64,000 nt of DNA from Anaerobacillus alkalidiazotrophicus (GCF_001866055.1 NZ_MLQS01000018.1:5562-69561); one strand, 5' to 3'. Positions 9,312 to 17,675 are shown, counted from the stretch's first letter. Numbers and translations are program-made. The notes: a model not told the origin generated them from the letters alone.

Positions 9312-10178
9312 ATGAGATTTTTAAAAATGGGGTTAATTTGTATCTTAGTCATTGTTTTTATTCTACTAATGGTATCGTTCGTTGGAAATTATGTTTTTCG
9401 CCAACAAGTGAATAAAGAGATTGATGAATTTTTAAATGCACAAAAAGAAGTAGCAATGAAAACGATTCGTTTGGAAGATATCGAACATTTGCCGACACCA
9501 GTAAAAAACTGGTTGAAAAAAGCAGGTGCCATTGATTCTGAATCTATTCATACTGCTCGTTCGAAACAAACTGCTCTTGTGCGTTTAGACAAAACCACCG
9601 ATAATTGGCTGCCTCTTGAAGCAGATCAATACTTTACAGTCAATGAACCGGGGTTTCTTTGGAAAGCAAAGTTTAAAATCGCTCCCTTTATCCATATCGT
9701 TGGTAAGGATAAGTACCATCACGGAAAAGGGCAAATGCTGATCAAGTTTCAATCGCTACTTACCATTGCTGATGCAACAGGTTATGAAATTGATCAAGGT
9801 TCACTCGTACGGTATTTAGCAGAAATAGTTTGGGTTCCTACTGCAGCTCTAGCAGAATACATTACTTGGGAAGAAATTGACCAGCAATCTTCCAAAGCAA
9901 CGATTGATTTCGAAGGTGTATCGGCCACAGGGGTTTTTACTTTTGATGATGATGGAAATCCCATTCATTTTGTTGCTGATCGATATGGTGAATTTGACGG
10001 AAAGTTTATGATGCAACCTTGGTCGATAAAAATGCATGACCATCAATTCGTGAACGGATTTAAAGTTCCATTTAAGGCGGAAATTACTTGGAAACTAGAT
10101 TCTGGAGATTACACTTGGTACTCACTTGAATTAAAAGAATTAGAATTTAATAGGGCTACTCGGTTTAAGATGAATTAA
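9312..10178 (+). CDS. DUF6544-family membrane-anchored protein
   Basis: A 288-residue protein with one N-terminal membrane helix (about residues 5-28) and a soluble domain with family-typical segments LPTPVKNWLKKAG near residue 58 and RYLAEIVWVPTAAL near residue 168. No enzymatic motif is recognised. A ribosome site, GGGGTCG, precedes the ATG. It is probably co-transcribed with the flavodoxin gene upstream. Confidence 0.75.
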   Translation: MRFLKMGLICILVIVFILLMVSFVGNYVFRQQVNKEIDEFLNAQKEVAMKTIRLEDIEHLPTPVKNWLKKAGAIDSESIHTARSKQTALVRLDKTTDNWLPLEADQYFTVNEPGFLWKAKFKIAPFIHIVGKDKYHHGKGQMLIKFQSLLTIADATGYEIDQGSLVRYLAEIVWVPTAALAEYITWEEIDQQSSKATIDFEGVSATGVFTFDDDGNPIHFVADRYGEFDGKFMMQPWSIKMHDHQFVNGFKVPFKAEITWKLDSGDYTWYSLELKELEFNRATRFKMN

Positions 10179-10442
10179 ATGGGAGTTAAGAATACATTGG
10201 TTCTTATTCGCCTTGTTACAAACCAATTCGCAATTATTTCCTTTTATGTTAGTAAAATAGTGAGTGAGTAGAGGAAAAGCGGTACAAAAGCGTATGATAC
10301 TTACAGGAAGTGTGTGTGAAGAGGAAAATTGTCGCGAATACGTACAATACGAACTCACTAACAGTGTATGAAAGAGAAAAAAAGGTAAATCACATGAAGT
10401 AATACATATTAATACATGAAACTAAAACTAGGGGAGATGAAC

Positions 10443-10649
10443 ATGGAAAAGCGTGGTTGTATCAAATGTGGTGGAACAGAGGTTGGAACGAAGGAAATTG
10501 CGACAACAGGAACAGGACTTTCAAAAATGTTTGATATTCAGCATAATAAGTTTCTTGTTGTATATTGTAAAAATTGTGGGTACTCTGAGTTTTATAATAA
10601 GCAAACCTCGACGGCTTCTAATGTAATAGATTTCTTTTTTGGAAGATAA
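10443..10649 (+). CDS. Zinc-ribbon nucleic-acid-binding protein (DUF2082)
   Basis: A 68-residue protein with two CxxC knuckles: CIKCGG at residues 6-9 and YCKNCGY in the second half, separated by the conserved ATTGTGLSKMFDIQ segment of the DUF2082 family. The ATG at 10443 is preferred to one at 10416 because GGGGAGATGAAC lies just before it and the domain begins at once. The family is annotated as nucleic-acid binding on the basis of the zinc ribbon; no function is known. Confidence 0.8.
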   Translation: MEKRGCIKCGGTEVGTKEIATTGTGLSKMFDIQHNKFLVVYCKNCGYSEFYNKQTSTASNVIDFFFGR

Positions 10650-10792
10650 AGAAACGTAAAAAGAGCGCTACTTCTTTTTTAGGAGGTAATGCTTTTTTTA
10701 CATTTATGTAGAGATTACTATCGATGAAATTATCATTCCCTACATTCTCCTAAGGTATTTTATTTAATTTTTTAAAAAAGTAATATAAAAAA

Positions 10793-10818
10793 TGAACGAT
10801 TGATTATTCTCGTTCGTC
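10793..10818 (+). promoter_or_regulatory. Sigma-Y-type autoregulatory promoter
   Basis: TGAACG (10793-10798) and CGTC (10815-10818) are separated by 16 bases, 33 bases before the sigY start codon. This is the kind of -35/-10 pair described for sigma-Y in B. subtilis, where SigY activates its own operon. The match is by eye. Confidence 0.7.
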
Positions 10819-10851
10819 ATATAACTGATCACCAATAGAAAGGGGAAGCAT

Positions 10852-11397
10852 ATGGAACATGAGGATGACGTGGTCATCATTCAAAAAGCAATGACTGGAG
10901 ATGACGATGCGTTTGCTCATCTCTTTCAACGGTATTTTTCGTTTCTTTATAAATATCTTTTAAAGTTGACACTTGATGAAGAAGTGAGTAGGGATCTTGC
11001 TCAGGAAACGATGTTGAAGTGTTATACAAATCTTGCATCGTTCAATGGGGATGGGAAGTTCTCGACTTGGATGGTTTCGATCGCTACTAGGCTATATATT
11101 GATCTGATCCGAAAAAAGAAACGTGAGAGGAAATGGATCGAACAGCTAAAGCGAACGTTGTCACGTCAACTTTCTTGGCAAGCGGATATGAAAGGGATGG
11201 AATGGAGCGATGTGTTTACTGATTTCAATCAATTAGATGCTGATGTGAGAGTGCCAATCCTACTACATCATTATTATGGGTATACGTATGACGAGATCGG
11301 AGTGATGATTGGTATAAAAACTGGAACAGTAAAATCTAGAGTCCATAATGGCCTAAAACAGATACGAAAGGAGTGGGATGATGAAAAGAAGAGATGA
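10852..11397 (+). CDS. sigY: ECF RNA polymerase sigma factor SigY
   Basis: A 181-residue extracytoplasmic-function sigma factor with region 2 at about residues 20-90 (DLAQETMLKCYTNL, TWMVSIATRLYIDLIRKKK) and region 4 at about 125-175 (YTYDEIGVMIGIKTGTVKSRVHNGLKQIRKEW). It heads six overlapping genes in exactly the order of the B. subtilis sigY-yxlCDEFG operon, which makes the orthology firm. A sigma-Y-type promoter upstream implies positive autoregulation. In B. subtilis YxlC and YxlD restrain SigY and the ABC transporter belongs to the same regulon. Confidence 0.92.
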   Translation: MEHEDDVVIIQKAMTGDDDAFAHLFQRYFSFLYKYLLKLTLDEEVSRDLAQETMLKCYTNLASFNGDGKFSTWMVSIATRLYIDLIRKKKRERKWIEQLKRTLSRQLSWQADMKGMEWSDVFTDFNQLDADVRVPILLHHYYGYTYDEIGVMIGIKTGTVKSRVHNGLKQIRKEWDDEKKR

Positions 11398-11707
11398 TCA
11401 AGAGAAAATCCTAAAGTTGAAACATGACTGGGAACAGGTGGATAAATTAGGGGGAAATTCCTCTATTTCTGTATTAGAAATAAAAAATCAACTTAAAGTT
11501 CATGAAGCTAAGCAAGCAAAGAAGTTTTATAAAGAACTTACACTCTTTTTGTTCACAGCTGTCTGTATTTTAAGTGCCATTATTATGAGTTTCGTTCAAT
11601 CTCCTGTTCTTTTTATCGCAATACAAATTGGGTCAATTTTCTTTGCACCTCTCGTTCTTTTTGTACTTTTGAAAAGAAGCAAACAAGAAGGGATGTTCTC
11701 TAAATGA
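11378..11707 (+). CDS. yxlC: YxlC-like negative regulator of SigY
   Basis: A 109-residue protein with a charged N-terminal half and two membrane helices (about residues 52-73 and 78-98). It overlaps the end of sigY by 20 bases and the start of the next gene by 4. In B. subtilis the corresponding protein acts with YxlD as an anti-sigma factor for SigY. Identity rests on position, length and topology. Confidence 0.82.
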   Translation: MMKRRDDQEKILKLKHDWEQVDKLGGNSSISVLEIKNQLKVHEAKQAKKFYKELTLFLFTAVCILSAIIMSFVQSPVLFIAIQIGSIFFAPLVLFVLLKRSKQEGMFSK

Positions 11708-11913
11708 CAACATTTGAGTTATACGTCCTATTTCCGTTAATTATTTTGATTTTACTACTACAAAGTACCCTTTTATTTATAGATGCGAAGAAGAAAAGAG
11801 GTTTTGCATGGTTTTGGGGGCTTTGGGGATTAATTCAATTCCCATTACCGTTATTGTTTTATTTCATTTTTGTGATTTTGCCACATAAAAGAAAACAAAA
11901 CAAGGAGAGATGA
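11704..11913 (+). CDS. yxlD: YxlD-like small membrane protein
   Basis: A 69-residue protein with two membrane helices and a short positively charged C-terminus (HKRKQNKER). It starts within the stop of yxlC (ATGA) and its own stop overlaps the next gene in the same way. In B. subtilis YxlD is required for negative control of SigY. Assigned by synteny. Confidence 0.8.
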   Translation: MTTFELYVLFPLIILILLLQSTLLFIDAKKKRGFAWFWGLWGLIQFPLPLLFYFIFVILPHKRKQNKER

Positions 11914-12116
11914 ACATGGAACTTTTAAATGATATTAACTGGGCACTTGTAACGCCGTTGATAGTTTTACAACTCATATTAATGGTATTTGCGTTAGTGA
12001 GTTGCGCAAAACAAGAGGAAACGAATGGGCCAAAATTGATGTGGGTATTAATTATTATTTTTGTAAATTTAATAGGTCCAATTTTATACTTTTTACTTGG
12101 CCGAAAAAATGGATAG
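11910..12116 (+). CDS. yxlE: YxlE-like small membrane protein (PLDc_N domain)
   Basis: A 68-residue two-helix protein with the phospholipase D N-terminal-like membrane motif (NLIGPILYFLLGRKNG at its end). It is the fourth gene of the sigY operon and sits 11 bases before the ABC ATPase. Proteins with this motif act as small membrane subunits near transporters or anti-sigma systems; the exact role here is unknown. Confidence 0.8.
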   Translation: MNMELLNDINWALVTPLIVLQLILMVFALVSCAKQEETNGPKLMWVLIIIFVNLIGPILYFLLGRKNG

Positions 12117-12127
12117 GGGAGGAAAGT

Positions 12128-13021
12128 ATGCTAGTAACCATTAAAGATTTAACAAAGAATTATAAGGAACATACTGCAGTCAAACAGATTACTTTTTCCA
12201 TTGAAAAGGGTCGGTGTATTGCTTTACTTGGCCCTAATGGTGCGGGGAAAACAACGACGTTACAAATGTTAGCTGGCTTACTCGCGCCGACATCAGGAAA
12301 GATTGAATTTGAAGGTTGCCAAGAGAAGGATTATCGAACTTTGATTGGATTTTTGCCGCAGCATCCTTCATTTTTTAACTGGATGACCCCAAAGGAATTT
12401 CTACAGTTTGTAGGAGATCTCTCACATGTACCGAAAAAACAGTTGACTAAACGTATAGAGGAAATACTCGAATTTGTCAGCTTAACAGAAGTGAAAAACA
12501 AGAAAATAGGTGGTTTTTCCGGTGGAATGAAGCAAAGGTTGGGGTTAGCACAAGCATTGTTACATGAGCCAGAATTACTTATTTTAGATGAACCGGTTTC
12601 AGCACTTGACCCAACCGGAAGAAGGGATGTTCTTCACCTTATCGATCAACTTAAAAACCAGATGACGATTATTTTCTCAACGCATATTTTACATGATGCC
12701 GAACAAGTTTGTGAGGAAATCTTAATGTTAAAAGACGGAAGTCTAAAATGGAATGGTACTCTCGATTCTCTGAAAATAGAGTTTGATTCGTTAGCAATAA
12801 AGCTTCAAACAGATGAGGCGATCAAAGGTGTATTAGAAAAATTGGATTTTATTGAAAATATTGAATATCTTGATTTAACGACTGTTAAATTTACAATGCA
12901 CGATGTTGCAAAAAACAATGTGTTATTGCAACATTTGATTAGTCAAAATCTCACAATCGTCCATTTTGAAACGGTGAAAGACTCATTGGAAGACGCATAT
13001 ATGAAGGTGATGAAGCGATGA
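12128..13021 (+). CDS. yxlF: ABC transporter ATP-binding protein YxlF
   Basis: A 297-residue ATPase subunit with Walker A GPNGAGKTT near residue 35, ABC signature FSGGMKQRLGLAQAL, Walker B LLILDEPVSALDP near residue 150, and a switch histidine in STHILHDAEQ. The frame is open from 12002, but the ATG at 12128 with AGGGGAGGAAA before it is the natural start. It overlaps the permease gene by 4 bases. It drives an exporter of unknown substrate, possibly an antimicrobial peptide or lipid-linked stress response. Confidence 0.9.
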   Translation: MLVTIKDLTKNYKEHTAVKQITFSIEKGRCIALLGPNGAGKTTTLQMLAGLLAPTSGKIEFEGCQEKDYRTLIGFLPQHPSFFNWMTPKEFLQFVGDLSHVPKKQLTKRIEEILEFVSLTEVKNKKIGGFSGGMKQRLGLAQALLHEPELLILDEPVSALDPTGRRDVLHLIDQLKNQMTIIFSTHILHDAEQVCEEILMLKDGSLKWNGTLDSLKIEFDSLAIKLQTDEAIKGVLEKLDFIENIEYLDLTTVKFTMHDVAKNNVLLQHLISQNLTIVHFETVKDSLEDAYMKVMKR

Positions 13022-13794
13022 AAAATTTTCTAGTTTTATTAAAAAAAGAAATGAAAGAAAGCTTAAGTAATGGTAAATGTATCTGGCTACCGATTGTTTT
13101 GATGGTCATTGGTATTTCACAACCGCTATCTATCTATTACATGCCTCAAATTCTCGAAGTTGCAGGCAATCTCCCAGATGGAGCGATCATTAATTTTCCA
13201 ACACCAACAGGGGAAGAAGTGTTAATTGGTATAATGTCCCAATACGGGTCGATCGGAACATTATTATTCGTCTTAGCTGTAATGGGAGTGATTTCTCAAG
13301 AGCGACAAAATGGTTCCTTAACCCTTGTAATGGCAAGACCTGTAAGTGCACTTCAATATATCGGTAGTAAATTTATCGCACAGCTCTGTATTTTACTCGT
13401 ATCAATAACAGCTAGTTACGTTTTATCTTGGTATTATACGAATTTACTTTTTAATCATATATCATGGACATTAATGGTAAACAGCTTGTTTGTTTATAGT
13501 CTATGGGTAGTTTTGGTTGTCGCTGTAACAATATTAGTAGGAACATTAATGCGAAACAATGGCGGTATAGCTGGAGTGAGTATTTTTCTTTTAGGGACAC
13601 TAAGCGTTCTTACCTCATTGTTGCCAAGATTTATGGAGTGGAGTCCTGCCAACCTTCGAGCCGAAGCTTCAATTATTTTATTGGAAGGAGCGTGGGAAAG
13701 TTCCACTTGGCTTGTAGTAAGTAGCACATTGCTGATTTCAGCATTGTGCTTTGGATTAGCTGTGTTTACGTTTAAAAAGTTTGAGAGTTTTTAA
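13018..13794 (+). CDS. yxlG: ABC transporter permease YxlG
   Basis: A 258-residue permease of the ABC-2 type with six predicted membrane helices and a large external loop after the first helix. SQERQNGSLTLVMARPVSALQYIGSKF near residue 97 is the typical ABC-2 coupling segment. It is last of the sigY operon and pairs with the ATPase before it. Confidence 0.88.
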   Translation: MKNFLVLLKKEMKESLSNGKCIWLPIVLMVIGISQPLSIYYMPQILEVAGNLPDGAIINFPTPTGEEVLIGIMSQYGSIGTLLFVLAVMGVISQERQNGSLTLVMARPVSALQYIGSKFIAQLCILLVSITASYVLSWYYTNLLFNHISWTLMVNSLFVYSLWVVLVVAVTILVGTLMRNNGGIAGVSIFLLGTLSVLTSLLPRFMEWSPANLRAEASIILLEGAWESSTWLVVSSTLLISALCFGLAVFTFKKFESF

Positions 13795-13829
13795 TGAGTG
13801 AGGGACATCTTTAATGTTTTTCTTTTGCT

Positions 13830-13932
13830 ACACTCTTAAAGAGCAGAAAGCCTACCTTAAAATTAAAGAAAATCGAAGTTTAGGTGGGGAATTAACTGCG
13901 CCTAAAGGTTTGATATAGTATAATTTTCAGGT
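13830..13932 (+). repeat. Family A element, degenerate left-end copy
   Basis: The segment has diverged versions of the family A left end: CACTCTTAAAG, AAGAAAATCGAAGTTTAGGTGG, TTAACTGCGCCTAAAGGT and TTGATATAGTATAA. The right half is lost. The whole gap 13795-14288 otherwise holds only the family B copy described separately. Confidence 0.6.
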
Positions 13933-14028
13933 AAATCAATTGAAGCAGAATGACGAAGGCGCTTTTCATTAAAAGTGGTAAAGTGCTTTTTAAAAAGATG
14001 GGGAAATTTCTAAAATTATTATAGTTGA

Positions 14029-14163
14029 TTAATCAAACTGATTTGAACTTAAGGGTCATAGACCCCCACCTCTAAGCGTAGCGTAGGTGGGAACTTCAAT
14101 TCAGGTGGAGTTGAGACTCCATCTGAATTTCCGATGTTCTAGCGAAGCTAGAACGGGTTCTCT
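14029..14163 (+). repeat. Family B three-hairpin element, copy 1
   Basis: A 135-bp element that is nearly identical to 49220-49354 and 63313-63444. It begins TTAATCAAACTGATTTGAAC and has three hairpins: CCCACCT/AGGTGGG, a long ATTCAGGTGGAGT stem closed by a TGAG loop, and GTTCTAGC/GCTAGAAC. It ends GTTCTCT. No coding capacity. The layout resembles the right end of IS605-type elements, which encode TnpB guide RNAs, but no tnpB gene is present. Confidence 0.8.
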
Positions 14164-14288
14164 TTCAGAGGAAGTCCTTACCAAAAAATTTAGAATGTTG
14201 CAAGCTTTGAAAAGTGATTAGCTGTGCTTAAAGTACTAATTAATGAGGATGAAGAACTTCCCTACTAAAATATGATTTAGAGGCTATT

Positions 14289-15047
14289 ATGTTTGTACAT
14301 AATATTGATGAAGACTTAGCTTTGAAGTTAATAGAAGTAAAAGATGCTGAGAGTTTATTTAAATTAACGAATTGTTCAAGAGGATATTTAAGAGATTGGC
14401 TTCCTTGGTTAGATACAACAACAAAAGTAAGAAGATACAATCGAGTTTATCCCACTCTTTAGGGGCAAGTAAGACCCCCACCTCAAAACTTAAGAAAATC
14501 GAGAAGTTTAGGTGGGGGATAAACTGCCCCTAAAGGTCCGATATAGAATAACTTTCATCAGTGAAAGCTGATGATTAGTTATTCTTATGCCCGTGGTATA
14601 AGTTGAACTAACAATCAGTGGGGGATGAAGGAAAACCCCCACTGATTGAAGTTCAGCTTTATCAAAATATCGTTAAAAGGTTTTTCCGAAAACAAAAGTT
14701 TAAACACTGTTATATTGTTTAAAGGAGAAATTGTTGGAGTAGCGGGTTACAACAATATTAATTGGGCAAATCGAACAGCCTATATAGGTTATTGGCTTGG
14801 GGAAGGATTTCAGGGAAATGGAATTATGACCAAGGTAGCCAAAGCGTTGACTGACTATGCTCTTCACGATTTAAAACTAAATAAGGTTGAAATTCGAGCA
14901 GCGGTAGGAAATAAAAAAAGCAGAACAATTCCAGAAAGGTTAAATTTTGTAAATGAAGGCACGATCAGACAAGCTGAATGGCTATATGACCGTTATGTAG
15001 ATCATGTTGTTTATGGAGTTTTAAAAGAGGAATGGAATAAAATATAG
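14289..15047 (+). pseudogene. RimJ/RimL-type N-acetyltransferase broken by a family A insertion
   Basis: The 5' part (from ATG 14289) reads MFVHNIDEDLALKLIEVKD and continues to DWLPWLDTTTKV; the 3' part after 14658 reads FIKISLKGF, GEIVGVAGYNNINWAN, IGYWLGEGFQGNGIMT and KKSRTIPERLNF, as in a B. subtilis YdaF-like GNAT enzyme. Between them sits the complete family A element (14451-14662) with TTTATC on both sides. Joining the two TTTATC sites restores the family sequence EDTIEFIKIS, except for one extra A near 14430 that shifts the frame. So the gene carries two lesions and cannot make a full enzyme. Confidence 0.88.
14451..14662 (+). mobile_element. Family A element, full 212-bp copy inserted in an acetyltransferase gene
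   Basis: The element lies between two TTTATC sites 212 bases apart. It contains three consecutive hairpins: a long imperfect one (TTTAGGGGCA ... TGCCCCTAAA with inner CCCCCACCT/AGGTGGGGG), a middle one (AGAATAACTTTCATCAG/CTGATGATTAGTTATTCT), and a right one (GTTGAACTAACAATCAGTGGGGG with CCCCCACTGATTGAAGTTCAGC). No open frame of note. Insertion next to TTTAT, a matching TTTAT at the right end and no inverted terminal repeat fit a non-autonomous IS200/IS605-type element. Confidence 0.85.
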
Positions 15048-15119
15048 ATAAAACTAAAGGTTGTCGATCAAAAAGTGTAACAACTTTAATTAGTTGCGTT
15101 GAAGATTACTAGTAATATA

Positions 15120-15300
15120 GAATATCACGGACTACAGGTCCTCTATTTTGAAAAAAAGACTTAATTATTTGATTTATAGGACCCAGGATCCTTTATTTGT
15201 ACATTTGAATAAGATTTTCGTCAGATTTTTATCGATTAACGGATCTGGTGTCCGAATAAATTACAAATTGGCGAAAAATTAAAAAATAGCGGAACCTCTG
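15120..15300. repeat. Family E spaced GCGGA/TCCG units, array 1
   Basis: Four degenerate units (CGGACTACAGGTCCTCTATT, ATAGGACCCAGGATCCTTTATT, AACGGATCTGGTGTCCGAAT, AGCGGAACCTCTGTCC) occur at roughly 55-65-base spacing. Similar units form array 2 at 54056-54255. The units are imperfect palindromes; there are no exact direct repeats. Confidence 0.55.
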
Positions 15301-15408
15301 TCCAAAAATTGCTACCAAAATCTCATATACATTTTATGAGTTAAAAAGCACACGAATCTGTGCTTCTTGTTTACATTTACAGCATTTACACTGGCACAAG
15401 GAGGAAAT

Positions 15409-15450
15409 ATGAAAACACCTGAATTATTAAAATCATGTGTTAATGATTAA
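15409..15450 (+). CDS. 13-residue open frame with strong ribosome site
   Basis: MKTPELLKSCVND follows a near-perfect AAGGAGGAAAT. A terminator-like hairpin (15478-15511) comes 28 bases after its stop. It could be a leader peptide, or the only remnant of a lost gene. No codon run typical of amino-acid attenuation is seen. The surrounding 15048-15661 contains no other gene. Confidence 0.35.
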   Translation: MKTPELLKSCVND

Positions 15451-15477
15451 GAATAATAAGTCAAAATATTTATTTTA

Positions 15478-15511
15478 CAACGCACTCTTCTACAGGAGTT
15501 GCGTTTTTTTG
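15478..15511 (+). terminator. Terminator after the 13-residue frame
   Basis: Imperfect stem AACGCACTC / GAGTTGCGTT around a TTCTACAG loop, followed by seven T residues. Confidence 0.75.
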
Positions 15512-15661
15512 TATTTGAAAATGTTAAGTACATTATATTTACGAATTCAAAATACCTCGAAAACTCATACAACCATAAATTAAACTCCTTAATTTCGTAT
15601 AAAGCATTCCTTTTTTTATGATAATACTATAAAAAGATCTAATTAAGGAGTATGGAAAATT

Positions 15662-15994
15662 ATGCCAAGAAAAGCTATTCAAATTAACAAGTTAGGTGAA
15701 AAAGATAAGGAAACAAATGGTTCTGTTGTGAACGATAAAGAAAATAACAAAGATGAAATCATTAAACTAAATAACATGTTAGCAGCTGTGTTAAATTATC
15801 TGTCAGATGATGAAGTAGACGAAATTGATATAGAATATCTTCTGAAAAATACGGAAGGTTTACGAGAATGGTGGGAACAATATCGGGAAAAAAATCGAAA
15901 ACAAATCGAAGAAGAAATAAAAAAATCTTTAAGTGAACTGTCTTTAAAAGAACTAGAAAGTATCCGCGAAAAGATAAAAGAAAAAGAAAGCTGA
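15662..15994 (+). CDS. Hypothetical charged coiled-coil protein
   Basis: A 110-residue, highly charged, lysine- and glutamate-rich protein with a good ribosome site (AAGGAGTATGG) before its ATG. The last 40 residues (REKNRKQIEEEIKKSLSELS...) should form a long helix. No cysteine, membrane segment or signal peptide. I do not recognise a family. Confidence 0.6.
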   Translation: MPRKAIQINKLGEKDKETNGSVVNDKENNKDEIIKLNNMLAAVLNYLSDDEVDEIDIEYLLKNTEGLREWWEQYREKNRKQIEEEIKKSLSELSLKELESIREKIKEKES

Positions 15995-16234
15995 GGTTTC
16001 AGTTACCATAAAGACATTCAATTGTAGTAATTTTTCTTTTTTATCAAAAATTCGCAAGAAAACCTCCAGCTTTAAGAAGTGTAGCGAGTAGTGCAGGCTG
16101 AATGGCTCTTCTTATCTCAACAAACTTTAGTGTACTAGCGCTTTGAAAATTACTTCCAAAAAATAATTAAAGTGTACATAATCACTAGAAACACTGTATA
16201 ATAAGAAGAACTATATGTATGAAAGGGTGATATT

Positions 16235-16735
16235 GTGAAAAACTCAAATTCTAGTATGAATTTGGATATTGAGTCGATCCAACATGCCCTGTACTCTGTA
16301 AACCGCCATGCCAAAACAGCGATTGTTAAGCGTGATCTGTATGAGATTAAGAATAATACGCTGCAAAAACTTATTAATATTGGACATGCCAAAAAGTTGT
16401 GGCTTGAGTATAGTACTCAACCTGGAAAAGCAAAACAAAGTACAGTGGTGCTTGTTAAAGTTGGAATTAAAACAAAAGGAAATCCCCATTTTTTTCATAT
16501 GATACCTGAAAAAGAAGATTATATAACATTAAAACATAAAGGAGTAGTATGCCCTCAAGATCTCCATAACCCCAAAAGCTCGATGTCTCTTAATACAGCA
16601 AAAAAAATTCTGTTGCAATTTATTGGTGCGAAGCCTCAAAAAGTAAAGGTACAAAAACCAACTAAACCAGCACTAAATAAAAATGTTTTCATTTCTTCTT
16701 TTCTTGATGGTAGTTCCCGATCACGAAAACGTTGA
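16235..16735 (+). CDS. ykyB: YkyB-family protein
   Basis: A 166-residue protein starting at GTG (AAAGGGTG upstream). The segment IQHALYSVNRHAKTA, the basic middle part with VLVKVG, and NPKSSMSLNTAKKILLQFI match the YkyB family of bacilli. Function unknown. The C-terminal 35 residues are basic and low in complexity (KVKVQKPTKPALNKN, SSRSRKR), suggesting nucleic-acid contact. Confidence 0.8.
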   Translation: MKNSNSSMNLDIESIQHALYSVNRHAKTAIVKRDLYEIKNNTLQKLINIGHAKKLWLEYSTQPGKAKQSTVVLVKVGIKTKGNPHFFHMIPEKEDYITLKHKGVVCPQDLHNPKSSMSLNTAKKILLQFIGAKPQKVKVQKPTKPALNKNVFISSFLDGSSRSRKR

Positions 16736-16812
16736 TTTTTAATACTTTTTACATTTTTTTGTAAGGTAGTGGGGATAATATTTACCATAAGAATAAGTTA
16801 TGGGAGAAGAAT

Positions 16813-17448
16813 ATGAGAAAAAAGCAAATAAGTATAATACTTTTTATTGTTTTAATGAATTTTTTATTTAAAACTTGGAAAGTAGTGCCGAAATATTATA
16901 AAAGTTTAATTTTTGTTAGCTTTTGGAATTCATTTTATTATTATCTTTGCAAAAGACATCTAGTATTTGAATATACGAATAAGGGCATAAATTGGAAATT
17001 GTTGAGAGGGCTTCATATATTTATTGCTACTCCTTTATTGGTTCTACTCTTTTTATGTAAACTGCCTAAAACACTTTCAAAGCAGATCGTATATATTTTA
17101 AAATGGGGAATCGGTTCTTTTTTTATTGAGCTATTTTTACTCAAACAAAAGTTGATTAAATTTAAGTACGGGTGGAACATTTATTGGTCAGGTCTAATAT
17201 ATTTTAAAATGTACACTTATAGTTATTTATTCAACAAAAGACCGTTTCTTACTTGGGTGCTATCGATATTCTCTCTATTGTTTTATATTTTTAAATTTAA
17301 TGTACCGTTAACTAAGAGACTTTTAAAAGGACCTTTTCTTTTTTTTCTACCCAAAAGTATTAAGTATCCAATTAACTTTAAAACAAGACTAAATTCTTAT
17401 TATTATGAAACCGTTAAAGACTTGTTGAATTATGTGAAATTTAAATAA
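16813..17448 (+). CDS. Uncharacterised membrane protein, possibly CBO0543-like
   Basis: A 211-residue, strongly basic and aromatic-rich protein with about five membrane segments. KFKYGWNIYWSGLIYFKMYTY near residue 115 resembles the KYKxGWNW segment of the CBO0543 family seen in spore formers, but the match is weak. Ribosome site GGGAGAAG precedes the ATG. It stands alone, between the ykyB-like gene and a terminator. No function can be given. Confidence 0.6.
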   Translation: MRKKQISIILFIVLMNFLFKTWKVVPKYYKSLIFVSFWNSFYYYLCKRHLVFEYTNKGINWKLLRGLHIFIATPLLVLLFLCKLPKTLSKQIVYILKWGIGSFFIELFLLKQKLIKFKYGWNIYWSGLIYFKMYTYSYLFNKRPFLTWVLSIFSLLFYIFKFNVPLTKRLLKGPFLFFLPKSIKYPINFKTRLNSYYYETVKDLLNYVKFK

Positions 17449-17565
17449 AGACTTTAGCGTCTACATACATAGTAGATATTAAATTACAAACACATCAAAT
17501 TCGAGTTGACAGATCGGAATTACTGGAATATTATAAGAATAATTACATAGCTGATTGGAAATACC

Positions 17566-17606
17566 AAAGGCACATACTTCGTTAACTACGTTGTGTGTCT
17601 TTTTTT
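17566..17606 (+). terminator. Terminator before the SLC13 gene
   Basis: AAAGGCACATAC and GTTGTGTGTC pair with one wobble around a 12-base loop, followed by a run of T. Confidence 0.7.
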
Positions 17607-17675
17607 GCACTTAATTCATAGTAAGTTGATACGAATTATACGAATTTAGAAAACATAAGATTTGGGGAGAGTAAT

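Noticed and set aside
12002..12127. N-terminal extension of the YxlF ATPase
   Set aside because: This part overlaps yxlE out of frame; the ATG at 12128 has a good ribosome site and the ABC domain begins there.
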